Below, in pieces: positions 52,122 to 60,506 of a stretch of DNA of 64,000 nt (position 1 is the stretch's first letter; each line of letters opens with the position of its first letter). The DNA lies in assembly GCA_003490025.1 (NCBI GenBank), contig DNJC01000116.1:1-64000 (forward strand), in the 5' to 3' direction. The position numbers and the translations under genes were made by a program. The notes beneath the pieces are model-generated. The model did no database searches and was not told where the DNA came from. It saw only the letters and a program-made list of their open reading frames with translations. This DNA comes from Geobacter sp. (lineage in GTDB: Bacteria > Desulfobacterota > Desulfuromonadia > Geobacterales > Geobacteraceae).

Positions 52122-54356
52122 TTACGCGCACTCGGAGTAGCCGCAGACGCGGCAGACCGCGCAGCCCCCCTCGTGCTCGACCACGCCGCCGCACTCGGGG
52201 CAGGCGCCCCTGTCGAAGGCGTGGGCCTCGACCAGGTCGGTGTGGCCGGTAAGCGTCAGGTGCGTCTGGATCGCCTTCCCCACCGCGTCGGAGCAGGAGA
52301 GGACCTTGTTCTCGCCGAAACCGGAAGGGGAGTGGCAGGAAATCCCCAGGAGCTGCTTCACGACCTGCCTCCCCTGGATGCCGCTTCTCCAGGCGAGCGA
52401 CACCATGCGCCCGATCGCCTCGCACTGGGAGGCGGCGCAACCGCCCGCCTTGCCCATGGTGGTGAAGACCTCGAAGAGGCCGGTGGCGTCCTCGTTGATG
52501 GTGATGTAGAGCGGACCGCAGCCGGTCTGCATCTGGTAGGTCCAACCCTTGAGCGCCTTGGGACGCTCGCGCTTGGCGGTGCGCTTGTCCTCGACGTGGG
52601 TCGGCGCGGTGACCTTGACCTCCTCCTTCTTGCCGGTGGAGAGGACCTGCTCGTCGCGGGAGCCGTCGCGGTAGATGGTGACCCCCTTGCAGTTGCTCTG
52701 GTAGGCGAGGCGGTACACCTTCTCCACGTCCTCCATGGTCGCCTCCTGCGGGAAGTTCACCGTCTTCGAGACCGCGTTGTCCGTGTGGAGCTGGAAGGCG
52801 GCCTGCATGGCGATGTGCTCCTCGGGGGTGATGTCGTGCGCCGTCACGAAGACCTCGCGCACGCTCTCCGGAATCGCCGTGATGTCCTGCACGGTGCCGT
52901 GCTCGGCGATCCGCTGCATCAGCTCTTCCGAGTAGAACCCGTCGGTCTTGGCGATCTTCTCGAAGAGCGGGTTCACCTCGACCAGGATGTTCTTGTCCAT
53001 CACCTGGCGCACGTAGGAGACGGCGAAGAGCGGCTCCACGCCGGAAGAGGCGTTGGCGATGATGGAGATGGTCCCGGTGGGGGCGATGGTGGTCACGGTC
53101 GCGTTCCTGATCGGCTCGGCGCCGGGGCGGTCGTAGGTGGAGCCCTTGAAGTTCGGGAAGGCGCCGCGGGTCTTCGCGAGGTTGCGGGACGCCGCGTGCC
53201 CTTCGTCGTTGATGAACTTCATCACCTGCTCGCCCAGCGTGACCGATTCGGCGGAGCCGTAGGGGATGCCGAGCAGGATCAGCATGTCCGCCCATCCCAT
53301 GACGCCGAGGCCTATCTTGCGGTTGGAGCGGGTCATCTCGTCGATCTGCGGCAGCGGGTAGTTGTTCACCTCGATGACGTTGTCCAGGAAGTGGACCGCG
53401 AGCTGCACCACTTCCTTCAGCCTGTCCCAGTTCACCCGGCCGTGGATGACCATCTTGCCGAGGTTGATGGAGCCCAGGTTGCACGACTCGTAGGGGAGCA
53501 GCGGCTGCTCGCCGCACGGGTTGGTCGACTCGATCTCGCCTATGTGCGGGGTCGGGTTGTCCTTGTTCAGGCGGTCCAGGAAGATGATCCCCGGCTCGCC
53601 GTTCTCCCACGCCTGCTTCACGATGCGGTTGAACACCTTGCGGGCGTTCTGCGTCCCGGCCGGCTTCTTGTCGCGCGGGTTGAACAGCGCGTAGTCCTCG
53701 TCGGCGTCGACCGCCTTCATGAACGCCTCGGTGATGCCGACCGAGATGTTGAAGTTGTTCAGCTGGCGCTGGTCGTTCTTGCACATGATGAAGTCCATGA
53801 TGTCGGGATGGTCGACGCGCAGGATCGCCATGTTCGCGCCGCGCCTGGTGCCGCCCTGCTTGATGGTCTCGGTGGCGACGTCGAACACCCTCATGAAGGA
53901 GAGCGGGCCGCTGGAGATCCCGGTGGTGGACATGACCACGTCGTTGGCCGGCCGCAGGCGGGAGAAGGAGAAGCCGGTGCCGCCGCCGGACTTGTGGATC
54001 AGCGCCGTGTACTTCACCGCCTCGAAGATCTCCTCCATGGAGTCCCCGACCGGCAGGACGAAGCAGGCGGAAAGCTGCCCCAGCTCGCGCCCGGCGTTCA
54101 TCAGGGTGGGGGAGTTGGGGAGGAACTCGAAGTTGGTCATGAGCGAATAGAACCTGTCGGAGAGCGCGCCTATGTCCGCCTTCTTGTCGAAGACCGCGTC
54201 GGCCGTAGCTATGGCGGTGGCCACCCGCCTGAACATGTCGCTAGCAGTCTCAAGGGTCTTTCCTGCCTGGTCTCTTTTCAGGTAGCGCTTTTCAAGCACG
54301 GTCAATGCGTTTTTGGACAGGCCGGGGATCGATCCTTTTTCGACTGTTTTTTTCAT
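52122..54356 (-). CDS. nrdJ: Adenosylcobalamin-dependent (class II) ribonucleotide reductase
   Basis: 744 residues, full length. It reduces ribonucleotides to deoxyribonucleotides with a B12-derived radical. Signatures: FLPNSPTLMNAGRELGQLSACFVLP; KSGGGTGFSFSRLRP; the active-site region STNPCGEQPLLPYESCNLGS, with radical Cys and Glu in NPCGE; APTGTIS; and a C-terminal Cys-rich tail (CPECGGVVEHEGGCAVCRVC), probably zinc-binding with the redox Cys. SD AAGGAGAACG precedes the ATG. Possible NrdR boxes lie upstream at 54411-54458. Confidence 0.96.
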   Translation of the reverse strand: MKKTVEKGSIPGLSKNALTVLEKRYLKRDQAGKTLETASDMFRRVATAIATADAVFDKKADIGALSDRFYSLMTNFEFLPNSPTLMNAGRELGQLSACFVLPVGDSMEEIFEAVKYTALIHKSGGGTGFSFSRLRPANDVVMSTTGISSGPLSFMRVFDVATETIKQGGTRRGANMAILRVDHPDIMDFIMCKNDQRQLNNFNISVGITEAFMKAVDADEDYALFNPRDKKPAGTQNARKVFNRIVKQAWENGEPGIIFLDRLNKDNPTPHIGEIESTNPCGEQPLLPYESCNLGSINLGKMVIHGRVNWDRLKEVVQLAVHFLDNVIEVNNYPLPQIDEMTRSNRKIGLGVMGWADMLILLGIPYGSAESVTLGEQVMKFINDEGHAASRNLAKTRGAFPNFKGSTYDRPGAEPIRNATVTTIAPTGTISIIANASSGVEPLFAVSYVRQVMDKNILVEVNPLFEKIAKTDGFYSEELMQRIAEHGTVQDITAIPESVREVFVTAHDITPEEHIAMQAAFQLHTDNAVSKTVNFPQEATMEDVEKVYRLAYQSNCKGVTIYRDGSRDEQVLSTGKKEEVKVTAPTHVEDKRTAKRERPKALKGWTYQMQTGCGPLYITINEDATGLFEVFTTMGKAGGCAASQCEAIGRMVSLAWRSGIQGRQVVKQLLGISCHSPSGFGENKVLSCSDAVGKAIQTHLTLTGHTDLVEAHAFDRGACPECGGVVEHEGGCAVCRVCGYSECA

Positions 54357-54410
54357 AACGCTTCGTTCTCCTTGGATAAATTATAATTCCACATGGGAAA
54401 TGGCTCTTTC

Positions 54411-54458
54411 TACCACATTTAGTGGGCGGCGAGAAATAAACCACAACATGTATGGTGA
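54411..54458 (-). promoter_or_regulatory. Possible tandem NrdR boxes upstream of nrdJ
   Basis: Minus strand TCACCATACATGTTGT and CCACTAAATGTGGTAG are both imperfect matches to ACACwATATmTwGTGT (about 11 and 10 of 16), starting 33 bp apart. Paired boxes about three helical turns apart are usual for NrdR, so the arrangement supports the call more than either site alone. Confidence 0.35.
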
Positions 54459-54593
54459 AGTCAAGAGATTAAAGATTAAAAATTGCGCCGTCCCGTAAAA
54501 AACGAAATCGCGGTGCTAAAGCGCCTACAGCATTTACATTTCGGCCGACGCTGTGCTATTAATAGCACGTTAAAATTTTTCCACGGAGCCGAC

Positions 54594-55664
54594 ATGACCC
54601 AGTGTGATTGCAATAGCCAGAAGGAGTCGCTCGAGTCGCAGGTCAAGGCGCTCAAGGATCTGATAGAGGTTGCCAAGGCGGTCGTCTCCACGCTCGATCT
54701 GGACACGGTGCTGCAGGCGATACTGAACAGCGCCATGGGCTTCGCCCAGACCCCCGCCGGGAGCGTCGCGCTCTACTTCGACGCGAAGAGGGAGCTGAGC
54801 CTGCACGCCCATTCCGGGCTCACGGCGGACTTCGTCAAGAAGGAGCGCTGGGAGGTGACCCCCGGTGGGCTCACCGAGCGGGTGCTGACGGCGGGGGAGA
54901 TCTTCTTCATCGAGGACACGCAGACCACCCCGTTCTTCAACAACCCGGTCGCCCTGAAGGAGGGGATCCGCTCGCTGGTCTGCGTCCCCCTGGTCTTCCA
55001 GGGGCGGATCGTCGGCATCCTGTACCTGGACGACTTCATCCCGAGGGAGTTCGACCGCGAGAAGCTGAACCTCCTCTCCATACTCGCCTCCTTTGCCGCC
55101 ATGGCGATCCACAACGCCACCCTGCACAAGCGGACCAAGCTGATGGCGATCACCGACGCGCTCACCGGCCTGCACAACCATCGCTACTTCAAGCAGTACT
55201 TCCGCCAGGAGATGGGGCGCGCCAAGCGCTACCACAAGCCTTTCTCCATCATCATGATGGACGTCGACGACTTCAAGTCCTTCAACGACAGTTTCGGGCA
55301 CCCGGCCGGCGACCAGCTCCTCGCCAACATGGGGGAGGTGATCATGCAGACCATCCGCGGCGTCGACGTCGCCTTCCGCTACGGCGGGGAGGAGTTCATC
55401 GTCCTGCTGCCGGAGACCTCGCTGGATAAGGCGATCCTCGCGGCGGAGCGCCTGCGCGAGAGCGTGCAGGTCAACACGGCCAAGAAGCTCCTCTCCGGCG
55501 TCACCCGCGGGGTGACCGTCAGCATCGGCGTGGCGAGCTACCCCGAGAACGCCGACAAGATGGACGAACTCTTCCACATAGTCGACTCGCTCCTCTACCT
55601 CGCCAAGCGCTGCGGCAAGAACAAGGTCTACCACAAGGAAAGCCTTCAGATCATCTCGACATGA
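54594..55664 (+). CDS. GAF-GGDEF diguanylate cyclase
   Basis: 356 residues from the ATG at 54594 (SD GGAG). Coiled-coil N-terminus, GAF domain about 25-185 and GGDEF about 195-350. The active motif is YGGEEF, preceded by the inhibitory I-site RGVD at the correct distance (five residues). The base-specificity residue is Asp (GHPAGD), so c-di-GMP rather than cGAMP is expected. No membrane helix, so a cytoplasmic sensor; the ligand is unknown. Its stop overlaps the next ATG (ATGATG), so the secreted beta-helix protein is probably co-expressed. Confidence 0.92.
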   Translation: MTQCDCNSQKESLESQVKALKDLIEVAKAVVSTLDLDTVLQAILNSAMGFAQTPAGSVALYFDAKRELSLHAHSGLTADFVKKERWEVTPGGLTERVLTAGEIFFIEDTQTTPFFNNPVALKEGIRSLVCVPLVFQGRIVGILYLDDFIPREFDREKLNLLSILASFAAMAIHNATLHKRTKLMAITDALTGLHNHRYFKQYFRQEMGRAKRYHKPFSIIMMDVDDFKSFNDSFGHPAGDQLLANMGEVIMQTIRGVDVAFRYGGEEFIVLLPETSLDKAILAAERLRESVQVNTAKKLLSGVTRGVTVSIGVASYPENADKMDELFHIVDSLLYLAKRCGKNKVYHKESLQIIST

Positions 55665-56824
55665 TGCCATATTCCCGATTATTTCTGTCCGGGCTCCTCC
55701 TTGGGGCCCTTCACTTCCCCCTCTCCGCTTTCGCCGTCGCGGCGCCCGCCGCCGCTGTCGCCGCGCCCGCCGAGGCCCCCGTGCCGGCGCGCGCCGAGGC
55801 GCGCTTCAACCCGGCTCTCGTCTACGCCGACCAGATCCTCAGCGAGGACACCGTCTGGCGCGGCGAGGTGCTGGTGCAGGGTGCCGTGACCGTGGCTCCC
55901 CAGGCCACCCTGACCGTCGAGCCGGGGGCCGTGGTCCGCTTCAGGGAGAAAGAGGGGCAGGCGGCGCTACTGGTGGTGCAGGGAAGGATCGTCGCGGCGG
56001 GAACCAGGGAGACGCCGGTCCTCTTCAGCTCCGCCTTCGCCTCGCCTGCGCCGGGCGACTGGCAGGGGATCATGCTCCTTGGGAGCGAGAAGAAGAACCT
56101 CCTGGAGAACTGCCGCATCGAGGGGGCGCGGACCGGGGTGGAGGCGCTTTTCTCCAACCTCACGCTGAAGAACGTGAGAAGCGAGCGGGCGGGGACCGGG
56201 ATGAGGTTCCAGGACGCGCTGGTGGTGCTGGAGTCGGCAGGGGCGAGCGACTGCGAAACCGGCCTCGTCCTCCTGGAGAGCGAGGCGACGCTCAGGAACC
56301 TGAGCCTGACTGCGAACCGGATGGGGATGTTCGCCAGGAAGAGCTCCGTCTACCTGCAGGAGCCCTTCCTGTCGGTGAACCGCACCGCCTTCTCCTGCGA
56401 CAATTGCCGGCTGAAGATCGTCGGCGGGACCGTCATCGATAACGGCAGCGGGGTCACCCTCGCCGCATCCGAGGGGGCCGTCACCGGCGCGAAACTGGCC
56501 AGAAACGGGGACTTCGGCATCTCCCTCACCGCCTCCCGCATCCGGGTCACCGGCAACGAGATAACGGGGAACCGCGACGGCCTCCTGGTCTACGACGGCG
56601 CCTCCGTCGCCTGGGACAACGCCATCCACGACAACGGCGGCTACGACCTTTACAACGCCGGCCAGGAGGAGTTCCGGGCGCCGGGGAACTGGTGGGGGGC
56701 CGCAGGCCCCAAGATCTTCGACAACGCCGGGCGCGGCAAGGTGCTGTCGGCGCCGCAGCTCCCCAGGGCCCCGGAGTCCCTCTCCCCCTCATCCCCACCC
56801 CGGCCCTCACTGCCGTCAAGTTAA
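55661..56824 (+). CDS. Exported right-handed beta-helix protein
   Basis: 387 residues with a signal peptide (LFLSGLLLGALHFPLSAFA), an Ala/Pro linker and a parallel beta-helix of the NosD/pectate-lyase type. Its rungs read VLVQGAVTVAPQATLTVEPG, LTLKNVRSERAGTGMRF and VTGNEITGNRDGLLVYDG, and it ends in the usual NWWGAAGPK. It is a surface or periplasmic carbohydrate- or metal-handling protein; the exact role is unknown. The last about 15 residues (SPSSPPRPSLPSS) and the stop codon come from an inverted copy of the dispersed 80-bp repeat, so the original C-terminus was probably NWWG-proximal. Confidence 0.82.
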   Translation: MMPYSRLFLSGLLLGALHFPLSAFAVAAPAAAVAAPAEAPVPARAEARFNPALVYADQILSEDTVWRGEVLVQGAVTVAPQATLTVEPGAVVRFREKEGQAALLVVQGRIVAAGTRETPVLFSSAFASPAPGDWQGIMLLGSEKKNLLENCRIEGARTGVEALFSNLTLKNVRSERAGTGMRFQDALVVLESAGASDCETGLVLLESEATLRNLSLTANRMGMFARKSSVYLQEPFLSVNRTAFSCDNCRLKIVGGTVIDNGSGVTLAASEGAVTGAKLARNGDFGISLTASRIRVTGNEITGNRDGLLVYDGASVAWDNAIHDNGGYDLYNAGQEEFRAPGNWWGAAGPKIFDNAGRGKVLSAPQLPRAPESLSPSSPPRPSLPSS

Positions 56825-56882
56825 GGAACTTGAGCCCTGTCTCTCTTTGGCAAAGCGGTCCCCGCCCCCGGAGGGGGAGGGT
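56806..56882 (-). repeat. About 80-bp dispersed repeat, inverted copy B
   Basis: Reverse complement of 22362-22440: GCCGTCAAGTTAAGGAACTT, then AAGCGGTCCCCGCCCCCGGA. It includes the stop codon of the beta-helix gene and directly abuts a 28-bp palindrome. Confidence 0.88.
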
Positions 56883-56884
56883 CA

Positions 56885-56912
56885 GTAGGGGCGAATAATC
56901 ATTCGCCCCTAC
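56885..56912. repeat. 28-bp palindromic dispersed repeat, copy 4
   Basis: Identical to the copy at 9451-9478, directly after the inverted 80-bp repeat. Confidence 0.9.
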
Positions 56913-57083
56913 TAACGGCAAAGGGATTCCAAAGGGGACGCAGGGGGATCGCGGCAGGATAAGAATTTTTTATCTTGTCGAACCCCCTGGTCCCCTTTAT
57001 GCTGTGGACTCGCTTTCGGGCGGACGGACGGAAGTGCCGATGGGCAGCGCCGGGAAAGACTACGAAAAAAGAGGATGGAGTTT

Positions 57084-57803
57084 ATGACACGCAGAGACGG
57101 CCGCGCGCACGACGCACTGAGAGAGATAAAGATAACCCGCAATTACCTGAAACATGCCGAAGGGTCGGTGCTGGTTGAATTCGGCGACACCAAGGTGATC
57201 TGCAACGCGACGGTCGAGGCGAGGGTCCCCTCCTTCCTGAAGGGGAAGGGGAGCGGCTGGGTGACGGCGGAGTACTGCATGCTGCCGCGGGCCACCCACA
57301 CCAGGAACCAGCGCGAGTCGTCCAAGGGGAAGCTCTCCGGCCGCACCCACGAGATCCAGAGGCTGATCGGGAGGTCGCTGCGCGCCGTGGTGGATCTCGG
57401 GCAGCTGGGTGAGCGCTCCATACTCATCGACTGCGACGTGATCCAGGCCGACGGCGGCACCCGCACCGCCTCCATCACCGGCGCCTACGTGGCGCTGGCC
57501 GACGCCTTCCGGACCCTGGTCGAGCGCGGCGAGCTGCCGGCCACCCCGATGCGCGAGGCGGTCGCGGCGGTGAGCGTCGGGATAGTGAACGGCAAGCCGT
57601 TTCTCGACCTCGACTACCCGGAGGACTCCAGCGCCGAGGTCGACATGAACTTCGTGATGACCTCCTCCATGCGCTTTGTCGAGGTGCAGGGGACGGCGGA
57701 GGCCGAGCCGTTCACCATCGAGCAGATGGACGCCATGCGGAGCCACGCGATGCTCGGGCTCTCCAGGCTCTTCGAGATCCAGAAGGAGGCCCTGAACGGA
57801 TGA
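57084..57803 (+). CDS. rph: Ribonuclease PH
   Basis: 239 residues from ATG 57084 (MTRRDGRAHDALR), with GGAG just upstream; ATG 57075 adds three residues and overlaps the SD. A phosphorolytic 3'-5' exoribonuclease that trims tRNA 3' ends. Signatures: RRDGR, EFGDTKVICNATVE, GWVTAEYCMLPRAT, QRLIGRSLRAVVDL and CDVIQADGGTRTASITGA. It overlaps rdgB by 4 nt (ATGA), as is common in bacteria. tRNA genes lie 750 bp downstream. Confidence 0.96.
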   Translation: MTRRDGRAHDALREIKITRNYLKHAEGSVLVEFGDTKVICNATVEARVPSFLKGKGSGWVTAEYCMLPRATHTRNQRESSKGKLSGRTHEIQRLIGRSLRAVVDLGQLGERSILIDCDVIQADGGTRTASITGAYVALADAFRTLVERGELPATPMREAVAAVSVGIVNGKPFLDLDYPEDSSAEVDMNFVMTSSMRFVEVQGTAEAEPFTIEQMDAMRSHAMLGLSRLFEIQKEALNG

Positions 57804-58411
57804 AGGAGCTTCTGGTCGCGTCGGGAAACAAGGGGAAGCTTATGGAGTTCGCCGAACTCCTGCAGGGGGTGGTGGAAAAGGTCCTTTCTCCGGCCGACTT
57901 CCCGGGCCTTCCCGACGTGGTGGAGGACGGCGACACCTTCGAGGCGAACGCCGTCAAGAAGGCCCGCGCCGCGGCGCTCTTCGCCGGGATACCGGTTCTG
58001 GCCGACGATTCCGGGCTCTGCGTCGACCATCTCGAAGGGCGTCCCGGCGTCTACTCGGCCCGCTTCGCCGGACCGGGTGCGGGCGACGCGGACAACAACG
58101 CGCTCCTGCTGCGTGAGCTCGACGGGGTGCCGGCCGGGAAACGGGGGGCGGCGTTTCACTGCGTCATCGCGCTCTGCCGGCCTGACGGGAGCTGCGAGAC
58201 CTTCGACGGGATGCTTCCCGGGGAGATCCTTGAGGCGCCGCGCGGCAGCGGCGGCTTCGGCTACGACCCGCTCTTCCTGGTGCCGGAGTACGGCCAGACC
58301 TTCTCGGAGCTTCCGATGGAGATCAAGAACGCCATCAGCCACCGGGGGAGGGCGATGCGGCAGCTGAAGGCCGCGCTCAGCTCACGCGAAGGCGCGAAGG
58401 CGCAAAGATAG
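57800..58411 (+). CDS. rdgB: XTP/dITP diphosphatase (HAM1 family)
   Basis: 203 residues. It hydrolyses non-canonical purine triphosphates (XTP, dITP) to monophosphates, keeping them out of DNA. Signatures: LLVASGNKGKLMEF, DTFEANAVKKARAA, LADDSGLCVDHLEG, GVYSARFAG, GSGGFGYDPLFL and KNAISHRGRAM. Start coupled to rph by ATGA. The final residues (SSREGAKAQR) derive from a repeat that continues downstream, so the C-terminus has been extended by repeat DNA. Confidence 0.96.
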   Translation: MKELLVASGNKGKLMEFAELLQGVVEKVLSPADFPGLPDVVEDGDTFEANAVKKARAAALFAGIPVLADDSGLCVDHLEGRPGVYSARFAGPGAGDADNNALLLRELDGVPAGKRGAAFHCVIALCRPDGSCETFDGMLPGEILEAPRGSGGFGYDPLFLVPEYGQTFSELPMEIKNAISHRGRAMRQLKAALSSREGAKAQR

Positions 58412-58430
58412 AAAGGCGAAACCCAAGAGA

Positions 58431-58490
58431 GCTTTCCCTGCGTGCTCGGCGGTTCTCTGCGTACTCCGCGTAACCGCTTTCAGGTTTGGA
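58431..58490. repeat. Dispersed repeat (CCCTGCGTGCTCGGCGGTTC family)
   Basis: CCCTGCGTGCTCGGCGGTTC, TCTGCGTACTCCGCGTAAC and CTTTCAGGTTTGG match 41909-41970 with few changes. Confidence 0.8.
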
Positions 58491-58558
58491 ATTTAGCCCG
58501 GCTGGAAAAATCTGCTTGCGCCGCCCGGAGTGCTGTGCTATAAACGGACTTCTTGAAT

Positions 58559-58636
58559 CGGGGTGTAGCGCAGCCTGGCTAGCGCACCTGCCTTGGGAGC
58601 AGGGGGCCGGAGGTTCGAATCCTCTCACCCCGACCA
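58559..58636 (+). tRNA. tRNA-Pro (TGG)
   Basis: Acceptor CGGGGTG / CACCCCG, anticodon loop CTTGGGA (anticodon TGG), T-arm GGTTCGAATCC, encoded CCA. Confidence 0.96.
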
Positions 58637-58654
58637 CTCAAGGAAGTCCTCTCT

Positions 58655-58731
58655 GCGCCTGTAGCTCAGTTGGATAGAGCAACGGCCTTCTAAGCCGTAG
58701 GTCAGAGGTTCGAACCCTCTCAGGCGTACCA
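58655..58731 (+). tRNA. tRNA-Arg (TCT)
   Basis: Acceptor GCGCCTG / CAGGCGT, anticodon loop CTTCTAA (TCT), D-arm GCTCAGTTGGATAGAGC, encoded CCA. Confidence 0.96.
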
Positions 58732-58741
58732 ATTTTCATAT

Positions 58742-58818
58742 GGTGGATATGGTGAAGCGGTTAACACAAACGACTGTGACTCGTTCATACGTGGGTTCGA
58801 TCCCCACTATCCACCCCA
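58742..58818 (+). tRNA. tRNA-His (GTG)
   Basis: Has the extra 5' G paired with C73; acceptor GTGGATA / TATCCAC, anticodon loop CTGTGAC (GTG), encoded CCA. Confidence 0.95.
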
Positions 58819-58830
58819 ATTAAAACCAGA

Positions 58831-58852
58831 CCCCGTGAAAGCGGGGTTTGCT
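58831..58852 (+). terminator. Weak hairpin after tRNA-His
   Basis: CCCCG-TGAAAG-CGGGG followed by TTTGCTGTTT. It could be a terminator or a processing structure between tRNA-His and tRNA-Leu. Confidence 0.5.
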
Positions 58853-58863
58853 GTTTCAGCTTT

Positions 58864-58948
58864 GCGAGAGTGGCGGAATTGGCAGACGCACCAGACTTAG
58901 GATCTGGCACCTTAGGGTATAGGGGTTCAAGTCCCCTCTCTCGCACCA
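58864..58948 (+). tRNA. tRNA-Leu (TAG)
   Basis: Class II tRNA with a long variable arm; acceptor GCGAGAG / CTCTCGC, anticodon loop CTTAGGA (TAG), encoded CCA. Confidence 0.96.
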
Positions 58949-58960
58949 TCAGTAAAATCA

Positions 58961-58995
58961 AAGGGTTATCCGGCAACGGATAACCCTTTATTTTT
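58961..58995 (+). terminator. Terminator of the tRNA cluster
   Basis: AAGGGTTATCCG-GCAA-CGGATAACCCTT followed by TATTTTTATC. Confidence 0.9.
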
Positions 58996-59118
58996 ATCTG
59001 AGAAGGCCCGTGCAACCTCCAGCAATGTCACCCCCAAAGTTTACTGCACCCACCCCCGATCCCGCCGGTTCCGGGCGGGACTCTTGCAGGAGCTGCTCTG
59101 CCGCGGCGGGAGGCGTTC

Positions 59119-59790
59119 CTACTGCTCCAGTAATTTTCTCGCCATGCCGTGCAGCTCCGAATTGGCCAGGGCCACCACCTTTTTCTTTACCGAACGGGAG
59201 TAATATTCCTGCTCGGTCTTGGTCATGGGAAGCCCCTCCAGCTTTCGTTTGAACAGGTCGATCTGCTTTGGCGAGAAGAGCTGGGACAGCGCATAAGCCA
59301 GGGAGAACTCTTCGTGCTTCTCCTTGCGTCGCCTCGACTTTTCGACGTTTTGCTCGACGTAAAGCTCGAAGGACCTCTTGAGCCGCTGCGGGTCGAACTC
59401 CCTGTCGTCCCAGGCTATCGGCTCGTTGTCGACCAGGTGCTGCCGCCACCTCTTTACCAGCGCCTTTTCCTCGTTCGGCAGCCCTTTCTTGAGCTGTTCG
59501 CACCAGGGGTAGGTCAGGTGGTACAGGGAGTAAAGCGAGGAGCAAAGGAGAAACAGCTTGTGGAGATCCTTCTTGCTCTGCTCGTCGGGAAGCAGCCGGT
59601 CGACCTCTTGCGGGGCGAAACGGGAGTCCTCCGCGGCGTTCGCCAAAAGCGTCGGGAAGAGCTCCCAAAGCCGGGTGTCGCGGCTTTTCACCACCTCCGC
59701 CACGGTTGCATTGACGTCCACCGTCTCGCTCGGCTGGAACATCGGTAACCCGAGCGTGGACAGGTTGTGCATGAGCTCATTGCGGTTCAT
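59119..59790 (-). CDS. Partner protein of the nucleotidyltransferase, function unknown
   Basis: 223 residues, soluble and helical. The N-terminal half (VAEVVKSRDTRLWELFPTLL) and the charged C-terminal half (VEQNVEKSRRRKEKHEEF; LYEEQ-free) contain no motif I can name. Its start overlaps the end of the nucleotidyltransferase gene by 14 nt, so the two form a tight operon. The pairing of a small unknown protein with a DUF6036/AbiEii-like nucleotidyltransferase suggests a toxin-antitoxin or defence module, by position only. Confidence 0.72.
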   Translation of the reverse strand: MNRNELMHNLSTLGLPMFQPSETVDVNATVAEVVKSRDTRLWELFPTLLANAAEDSRFAPQEVDRLLPDEQSKKDLHKLFLLCSSLYSLYHLTYPWCEQLKKGLPNEEKALVKRWRQHLVDNEPIAWDDREFDPQRLKRSFELYVEQNVEKSRRRKEKHEEFSLAYALSQLFSPKQIDLFKRKLEGLPMTKTEQEYYSRSVKKKVVALANSELHGMARKLLEQ

Positions 59791-60370
59791 AAAGTCCTCT
59801 CTCCCGCAGCAGCTCCAGGAAGTGGTCCATGTGCGGTGCCAGCCGCAGCTCCGCGATATCGTACCGGATCATTTCCCGGTACTGCTCAACTAGGTGGTCC
59901 ACGTCGATCTCGGAAATCCGGGACTCGGCAAGGGCAAGGCAGTCCTCGAAGTCGACCCTGGTTCCGCGCATTAACTTGCTGCAGATGAGGTCGTAATAGT
60001 TCAGGATGCCGATGTACAGGTGCGAGTATTCCTTGAGCAGGGAATGCCTCCCGGGCTCCAGGGGCGATGCGAGCAGTCCGGTTGTGTGTATGTTGGCGCC
60101 GGGAAAGATGTCGAACTGGAAGATCTCCCCTTTGCGCTGCCATCCTGACTGCGTTACCTTCTCGTACCCCATTTCCCTCAGGTTCCTGGTGAGGTAGTTG
60201 TACTCGGTCACTACCGGCGCGATGAAATCCACGTCCTTTGTGGAGGCCTTGATCCCCAGCAAGGTCATGGCGGTCCCTCCGCAGGCGATCAGGTGCACCT
60301 TGCGCTTGAGGCGCCGGTTCCATTGCTCCAGGGCTTCGAAGAGTTGCTCTTTGCTTAACCTGTATTCCAT
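59777..60370 (-). CDS. AbiEii/DUF6036-like nucleotidyltransferase
   Basis: 197 residues from ATG 60370; the open frame upstream is not protein-like. The nucleotidyltransferase signature is near the N-terminus: ACGGTAMTLLGIKASTKDVD (G-G-T/A then D-x-D), as in AbiEii-type toxins and MNT-like enzymes, which transfer nucleotides to RNA or protein. The C-terminal part (GILNYYDLICSKLMRGTRVD) resembles DUF6036 proteins. First gene of a two-gene operon with an operator-like palindrome at its start. Toxin role inferred from family. Confidence 0.82.
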   Translation of the reverse strand: MEYRLSKEQLFEALEQWNRRLKRKVHLIACGGTAMTLLGIKASTKDVDFIAPVVTEYNYLTRNLREMGYEKVTQSGWQRKGEIFQFDIFPGANIHTTGLLASPLEPGRHSLLKEYSHLYIGILNYYDLICSKLMRGTRVDFEDCLALAESRISEIDVDHLVEQYREMIRYDIAELRLAPHMDHFLELLRERGLYEPQ

Positions 60371-60371
60371 G

Positions 60372-60398
60372 TTGTACCTTTTAGTACAATATATTGTA
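60372..60398 (-). promoter_or_regulatory. Overlapping palindromes at the nucleotidyltransferase promoter
   Basis: TTGTAC-CTTTTA-GTACAA (60372-60389) and TACAATATATTGTA (60385-60398) overlap and sit directly before the ATG in AT-rich DNA. They are typical autoregulatory sites of a toxin-antitoxin operon. Confidence 0.6.
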
Positions 60399-60506
60399 TA
60401 AATCAATACAAAAAAATGTATGAAACCGTACATAGCGAAACAACCTTGCGAGGGCGGCTTCCCGCGGAATGCCGCTCGATACCGGAGCGTTTTCCGGTGC
60501 AACCAT

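Noticed and set aside
58559..58948. tRNA-Sec (selC) in the tRNA cluster
   Set aside because: The four tRNAs are Pro, Arg, His and Leu; none has the UCA anticodon or the long Sec acceptor stem.
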